From a virus, in the IMG/VR virus record IMGVR_UViG_3300032215_000544, positions 1-24,299 of that record: DNA of 24,299 nt; one strand, given 5' to 3'. The stretch's first letter is position 1, and each line of letters opens with the position of its first letter. A program made the translations under genes and the position numbers. The notes below the pieces were generated by a model, which was not told the DNA's origin, ran no database searches, and saw only the letters and a program-made list of their open reading frames with translations. Positions 20,971 to 24,299 of the stretch are shown here, piece after piece.

Positions 20971-21019
20971 GATCGGGTGAAGTGAGGAGCCAACCTGTTC
21001 AGGAAGTGGATGGAGAAGG

Positions 21020-21949
21020 TCAGGCCTTTTCCATGACGATGGTGCTCTTGGGGTAGTAGAGCGCCAGGCCACCGATGCGGGAGTGGGCCGCAATGGTGAA
21101 CTCGAGGCCGCGCCGCTCGGGAGGGAAGAACTCCAGGGGCTGCGGGATGTGCAGCTGGAGCTTGTCGGGCGAGCGGTCGTAGCAGATGATCCGGTCCTTG
21201 GACAGGAAGCCGAAGGACTTGGTGGCTTCGAGCTCGTTGATGGGCTCGATGCTGGTGATCATCGGGTTGGTGCGGAGGAAGAACTCCATCACCGTGGTGT
21301 CCGACGTGGTCGAACGGGGCTTGGTCGAGATGATGCGGTACACGTTGTAGGGGACCAACATCGTGTTCGGCATCTCCTTCATGTTGGAGTTCTGGACGAG
21401 GCGGGTGGGGGCCTCGTTCAGCAGTTCCAGCATCTCGTCGGTGGTTGCGGCGTCGAACCAGACGGAGGGGACGAGCTTGTCGACCTGATCGTTGTTGAAG
21501 AAGCCCTTCATGCCCGAGGGGGAGTCACCGAAATAGGCGATCTCCTGGACTTTCTCCTCGTAGGCGCGGCGCACGGCGTTGGCACGGCGCTGCTCCAGGT
21601 TCATGTTGGGCACCATGGCGGCGGCCCGCGTTTCCTGGACGGAATAGGCGAACGAGCCGCCCAGGGAGCGAACCGGGTAGTTCACTTCCTTCCGCAGGAC
21701 GTCGGCGCGGGGCAGATCCTGTGCCTTGTCACCGATGATCTTCATCGAACCTTGCTTGTCGAAGATTCGATAGGTGAAGCTATCGGCGCCAGGTCCGACC
21801 TCGGAGGAGATCGGGATCAGGGTGCTGTACTTGATGTCGGCGTACTCGACCTCGAAGGTACGGGAGAGGATGGTCTCCAGTTCCCTCGCGAGAAAGACGC
21901 CGACCTGATTGTCGAGTCGGGTGTCGTTTGTCATGGGGGTAGCCGTCAT
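21020..21949 (-). CDS. Major capsid protein (DUF2184-like, HK97 fold)
   Basis: 309 residues. An N-terminal helix region (DNQVGVFLARELETILSRTF) is followed by SSEVGPGADSFTYRIFD, an EETRAA-type E-loop area, and a helix LEQRRANAVRRAYEEKVQEIAYFGD that leads to MKGFFNNDQV. The domain with LLNEAPTRLVQ and NTMLVPYNVYRIIST and the C-terminal LEFTIAAHSRIGGLALYYP match encapsulating/DUF2184-type major capsid proteins. The start overlaps the cement gene's stop as TGATG; an in-frame ATG six codons in (21934) is possible. Capsid synthesis is therefore translationally coupled to the cement gene. There is no obvious cleavable delta domain; the scaffold is on the protease gene. Confidence 0.85.
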   Translation of the reverse strand: MTATPMTNDTRLDNQVGVFLARELETILSRTFEVEYADIKYSTLIPISSEVGPGADSFTYRIFDKQGSMKIIGDKAQDLPRADVLRKEVNYPVRSLGGSFAYSVQETRAAAMVPNMNLEQRRANAVRRAYEEKVQEIAYFGDSPSGMKGFFNNDQVDKLVPSVWFDAATTDEMLELLNEAPTRLVQNSNMKEMPNTMLVPYNVYRIISTKPRSTTSDTTVMEFFLRTNPMITSIEPINELEATKSFGFLSKDRIICYDRSPDKLQLHIPQPLEFFPPERRGLEFTIAAHSRIGGLALYYPKSTIVMEKA

Positions 21950-22563
21950 CAGACGTCGGCGGAGAAGGTGGCACCGGGCAGGTCAAACTCGAGGAGAGCC
22001 AGACCGGCAGCGGAGGTTTCGGACAGCCAGCGGGCGCCCGAGGTGACAGCGATCGTCTTGTTGGCGACCGCGGTTTTGCCCCACCGGCCCAGGTAGGCGG
22101 TGGCGATGGTGCCCGAATGGTCCACTTTGTAGAAGCGGACGGCGTCACCGAGGCTGACGGCGACGGCGGACCACACCCAGATCACACCCTTGGACAGGAT
22201 GTTGACCGCTTGGCCACTGGCGTAGCCCATGCGGCCATCGGAGGCCAGCGGGCTGGGGTTGGGGATGTAGGCCTGGCTGCCAGAAACGCCCTCGTGGATG
22301 AGGGTGTCGACGGTGAGGCCGACGATGAGCGTGGCACCGGTTGCCTGCTCGATCGCGTATTGATCGAGGGTCGTCGGGTTGTTATCGGTCATGCAGGGCA
22401 CGCCGAAGGGGATGGCCGCGCCGCTTTGATTGAAGTAGCTCCGGGTCACATAGGCCTGGAGGTCGGCAATCATGCCCTCGTGGCCCACACCTTCCCGCTG
22501 GGGGTAGGTGCCTTGGGCGCCGATCGGGTTGGCGACGGTAGTGGCGGTGAAAGTAGTTGCCAT
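21949..22563 (-). CDS. Head decoration / structural cement protein (Gp24-like)
   Basis: 204 residues, ATG start. It shows the cement-protein layout: an N-terminal Ala/Gly-rich lead-in (GAQGTYPQREGVGHEG), A-Y-V-T-R-S-Y-F-N-Q-S-G-A-A-I-P-F-G-V-P at about 37-56, IVGLTVDTLI, then VNILSKGVIWVWSAVAVSLG-D-A-V-R-F-Y. Such proteins sit on the capsid shell beside the capsid protein, and are encoded between protease/scaffold and major capsid genes as here. It has a strong Shine-Dalgarno (22571-22578) that overlaps the protease stop, so expression is expected to be high. Confidence 0.78.
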   Translation of the reverse strand: MATTFTATTVANPIGAQGTYPQREGVGHEGMIADLQAYVTRSYFNQSGAAIPFGVPCMTDNNPTTLDQYAIEQATGATLIVGLTVDTLIHEGVSGSQAYIPNPSPLASDGRMGYASGQAVNILSKGVIWVWSAVAVSLGDAVRFYKVDHSGTIATAYLGRWGKTAVANKTIAVTSGARWLSETSAAGLALLEFDLPGATFSADV

Positions 22564-22570
22564 GGGAGGT

Positions 22571-22578
22571 TCTCCTTA
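22571..22578 (-). promoter_or_regulatory. Strong ribosome binding site of the cement/capsid pair
   Basis: TAAGGAGA, with AAGGAG 8 nt before the ATG at 22563 and overlapping the TAA of the protease gene. The capsid gene downstream has none and depends on coupling through TGATG. Confidence 0.85.
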
Positions 22579-23859
22579 CTTGGTGGCGGTGAGAGGACGC
22601 TTCCAGGCTTCCGCTTGCCGTTGCCGGTAAGCCGAGACCGGCTGGTCGGCGTCGTGACGCTGCGCTCCGCGCAGGGCGTTGCGAAGGCGGGAGGTGTAGT
22701 CGACCGCGTCGCCGCGCTCGTCTTCCTCTTCGAGGTCGTCTTCCTCTTCGTCGTCACCTTCCTCGTCTTCGAGGTCGTCCTCGGAGTCGTAGTGGGCGGC
22801 GAGCAGGCCGTCGACCACGCCGTGGACGTATTCGTCGCTGGCGTCCTCGGAGGGGGAGGAACCGGTCAGGTTCTCGAAGGCTTGGACGTAGAGGTCGTCG
22901 TCGCCGATGCCGTCGAACTTGAAGTCAGGCTCGAAGGCGAGGGACAGGCGTTGAAGGGTGGAGAGGCGGGCAGCGACCAGTTGGTCGAGCTCCAGGGCGT
23001 CGATGCGAGAGGCGCCTTCACCGTCGCTGTTCCCGAGAGCGTTCTCGAGGGCGTCGGCGCGGCCTTCGGCGGATTCCTTTTCGGTGGCGAGGGTTTCGAG
23101 TGCTTCCTCCAGCTCGTCAACCCTGGCTTGCAGGGCTTCGTTGTCGGAGGTGGCGGCCTGCAGCTGGCGTCCCATGTCCCTGGCGAAGGACTGGACCGCC
23201 GTAGCTGCTTCCGCGGGCAGATCGATCTCCAGGCCGTCGAGTTTGACGGTAGCCATGAGGGGAGATGCAGTTGGATTGATGGGTGACACCGAGTCGTCCT
23301 CGTGCTCGGCCACGGCGTCAGCCGCATCCATGCGATCGAGGAGAAGTCGAACCTCAGGGCCTGCACGGCCTCGGGGGACGATGGCGATGTGGTTGACCCT
23401 GATGTTGCGCTGGACGCCGTCGTAGGACTCGCCCTCGGGGGTGAATCCGGGGGTGGGGTCGAAGTCGACCTTGTAGCCGGCGGAGACCTCGGTGGCCTCT
23501 TTGCGCTTGATGCGCTCGACGGAATCTGCGTCGGTGACGACGAGAGCCACTTCAACAAAGCCATCAGAGAACTTGACTTGGGAGCCGGATGTTCCCTTGC
23601 TGAATTCGCTGGTGTTTGTTGCGTCGAGGAGGACCGGGGGGTGGGTCCACGTCACGGGTTTCATGCCGAACGTCGCGAGGGTGTCGGGGTTGCCGACTTC
23701 CTCGGGCGGGCGATATTCCCGGACCTGGGAGCCATCAGCACGCCGGTACAGCTGTGTGCCCGTGCGAGCCGCTCGACACCAGACCCTGAGGTAGCCCTCG
23801 GGGGTGGTTTCGCTCCTGGTGATAGGGGCGAAGTCGTAGCGGCAGACTGATGCGTCCAT
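22576..23859 (-). CDS. Prohead maturation protease (DUF2213) fused to an acidic scaffold
   Basis: 427 residues, ATG start. Residues 20-175 are a DUF2213 domain: EGYLRVWCRAARTG, ADGSQVREYRPPEEV, P-V-T-W-T-H-P-P (H73), E-V-S-A-G-Y-K (S126), YDGVQRNIRVNHIAIVPRGR (H157). The H73/S126/H157 set is consistent with a herpes-type serine prohead protease. Residues 225-280 form a coiled coil (ALQARVDELEEALETL), and 359-383 are almost entirely Asp/Glu. Such a C-terminus is typical of capsid scaffolds fused to the protease. It would guide shell assembly and then be cleaved. An internal ATG (23256, MATVKLDG) has no Shine-Dalgarno. Next comes the cement protein. Confidence 0.85.
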   Translation of the reverse strand: MDASVCRYDFAPITRSETTPEGYLRVWCRAARTGTQLYRRADGSQVREYRPPEEVGNPDTLATFGMKPVTWTHPPVLLDATNTSEFSKGTSGSQVKFSDGFVEVALVVTDADSVERIKRKEATEVSAGYKVDFDPTPGFTPEGESYDGVQRNIRVNHIAIVPRGRAGPEVRLLLDRMDAADAVAEHEDDSVSPINPTASPLMATVKLDGLEIDLPAEAATAVQSFARDMGRQLQAATSDNEALQARVDELEEALETLATEKESAEGRADALENALGNSDGEGASRIDALELDQLVAARLSTLQRLSLAFEPDFKFDGIGDDDLYVQAFENLTGSSPSEDASDEYVHGVVDGLLAAHYDSEDDLEDEEGDDEEEDDLEEEDERGDAVDYTSRLRNALRGAQRHDADQPVSAYRQRQAEAWKRPLTATK

Positions 23860-23921
23860 AGGGACAGATTACGCACTTCAGCTGTGGGCGTTAGCCTTAC
23901 CCGCAGAGCGGATACCGTTGC
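23860..23921. other. Divergent intergenic region
   Basis: 62 bp between the divergent protease and regulator genes. It should hold promoters or an operator for at least one of them, but I see no convincing -35/-10 pair or palindrome. Confidence 0.4.
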
Positions 23922-24137
23922 GTGGCGATTCACAGGCAGCTTGTAATGTGTCGACGACTGCGTGTACTACGTGAAGAGAAGTTGTTGACGCAGAGTGACG
24001 TTGCAGAGAAGCTAGGGGTTAGTCAGGCTGCGTATTCAAGGCTGGAGAAAGGTGAGATTGAGGTATCGCTGAATAAGCTGATTAAGTTGAGCGAGTTGTA
24101 TGGGTTGTCGCTTGCGGTGCTGTTAGAGGGGGTTTAG
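23922..24137 (+). CDS. Cro/CI-like XRE-family helix-turn-helix regulator
   Basis: 71 residues from GTG; an ATG at 23946 (start MCRRLRVLREE) gives 63 residues and may be the true start. It is a single HTH_3 domain: RLRVLREEKLLTQSDVAEKL, LGVSQAAYSRLEKGEI, then KLIKLSELYGLSLAVLLEG. Helices 2 and 3 lie at about 22-33 and 34-45 in the longer form. There is no dimerisation or cleavage domain, so it is Cro-like or a small accessory repressor. It is the only plus-strand gene, divergent from the capsid protease, and its stop overlaps by 4 bp that of the convergent cysteine-rich gene. It may control the divergent structural operon or be a moron. Confidence 0.88.
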   Translation: MAIHRQLVMCRRLRVLREEKLLTQSDVAEKLGVSQAAYSRLEKGEIEVSLNKLIKLSELYGLSLAVLLEGV

Positions 24138-24299
24138 CGGCGGCTGGTTTTGCCTGAGCACTTCCACTTGGCGCGGGAGAGGCAGAGAGGGGTGTTGCGC
24201 TCGGCGCCGGAGCAGTCGTAGCCCTCGGATTTCATGTCACCGAAGGAGCGGGCGCAGTAGTTGTCGCCCTTGGAGGTGCCGGGGGCGATGGTGTAGCCC
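24134..24299 (-). CDS. C-terminal end of a small cysteine-containing protein (partial)
   Basis: Only the last ~54 residues are visible, ending KTSRR before TAA (24136-24134); the start is outside the window. The visible part begins GYTIAPGTSKGDNYCARSF and has four cysteines spaced as N-Y-C, Y-D-C-S, P-L-C-L and W-K-C-S, consistent with two disulfides in a small exported domain. I recognise no family. It is convergent with the regulator and oriented like the structural genes. Its place next to the regulator suggests an accessory (moron-type) gene rather than a head gene. Confidence 0.55.
   Translation of the reverse strand, partial: GYTIAPGTSKGDNYCARSFGDMKSEGYDCSGAERNTPLCLSRAKWKCSGKTSRR

Noticed and set aside
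23200-23256. Internal scaffold start inside the protease gene
   Set aside because: The ATG at 23256 is preceded by a pyrimidine-rich stretch with no Shine-Dalgarno.
22117-23286. 389-codon plus-strand open frame
   Set aside because: Antisense to the cement and DUF2213 genes, with biased Gly/Val/Asp-rich composition.
23918-23947. Promoter-like pair TTGCGT and TGTAAT before the regulator
   Set aside because: The -35 match is poor, and a transcript would start at or after the likely start codon.
1-24299. tRNA genes, CRISPR arrays, insertion sequences, att sites
   Set aside because: No cloverleaf, regularly spaced short repeats, transposase or integrase-linked repeat was seen on either strand.

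Overview
The window is the virion morphogenesis block of a double-stranded DNA tailed phage or prophage. The tail is siphovirus-type: there is a tail tube, a frameshifted tail-assembly chaperone pair, a 1935-residue tape measure and a J-type hub, with no sheath or contractile-tail genes. Almost everything lies on the minus strand, so the biological order runs from high to low coordinates. The sequence is GC-rich with AT-richer patches. The hub, adaptor and discoidin/LamG proteins resemble those I know from phages of (pico)cyanobacteria and other aquatic bacteria, and few genes have a Shine-Dalgarno sequence. A cyanobacterial host such as Synechococcus or Cyanobium is therefore my best guess, but nothing in the window proves it. 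No integrase, terminase, portal, lysis or replication gene is present, so temperate versus lytic lifestyle cannot be decided.

Layout in transcription order (right to left). 24134-24299: C-terminal end of a small cysteine-rich protein. 23922-24137: the only plus-strand gene, a Cro/CI-like XRE regulator. 22576-23859: capsid maturation protease fused to an acidic coiled-coil scaffold (DUF2213 type). 21949-22563: head decoration (cement) protein. 21020-21949: major capsid protein. 19004-20970: five small head-completion, neck and tail-terminator genes. 17980-18990: tail tube protein with an Ig-like C-terminus, followed by a strong rho-independent terminator (17927-17952). 17683-17919: small unknown gene. 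16666-17690: tail-assembly chaperones G and GT, joined by a predicted -1 frameshift at GGGAAAC. 10831-16638: tape measure protein carrying two cell-wall hydrolase-like domains. 9936-10831: a minor tail protein and an NlpC/P60-like protein. 5739-9943: a J-like hub split over two genes, the first ending in a lectin-like beta-sandwich. 2231-5684: two adsorption proteins built on the same adaptor domain with discoidin and LamG modules. 1-2227: five further tail or fibre-associated structural genes, the last cut by the window edge.

How it works together. Protease-scaffold, capsid protein and cement protein build and mature the head. The DUF4054 and HK97-gp10-like genes close the neck. Tube, chaperones and tape measure build a long flexible tail. 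The hub and the discoidin/LamG proteins form the host-recognising tip. Most genes overlap by TGATG or similar junctions, implying translational coupling. The strong Shine-Dalgarno sequences sit mainly before the cement/capsid pair and the tail tube, the most abundant virion proteins. The most interesting points are the apparently permuted M23-like domain in the tape measure, the discoidin domain inserted inside an adaptor domain in one protein but appended in its neighbour, the lectin-bearing split of the hub, and the regulator island next to the capsid protease.
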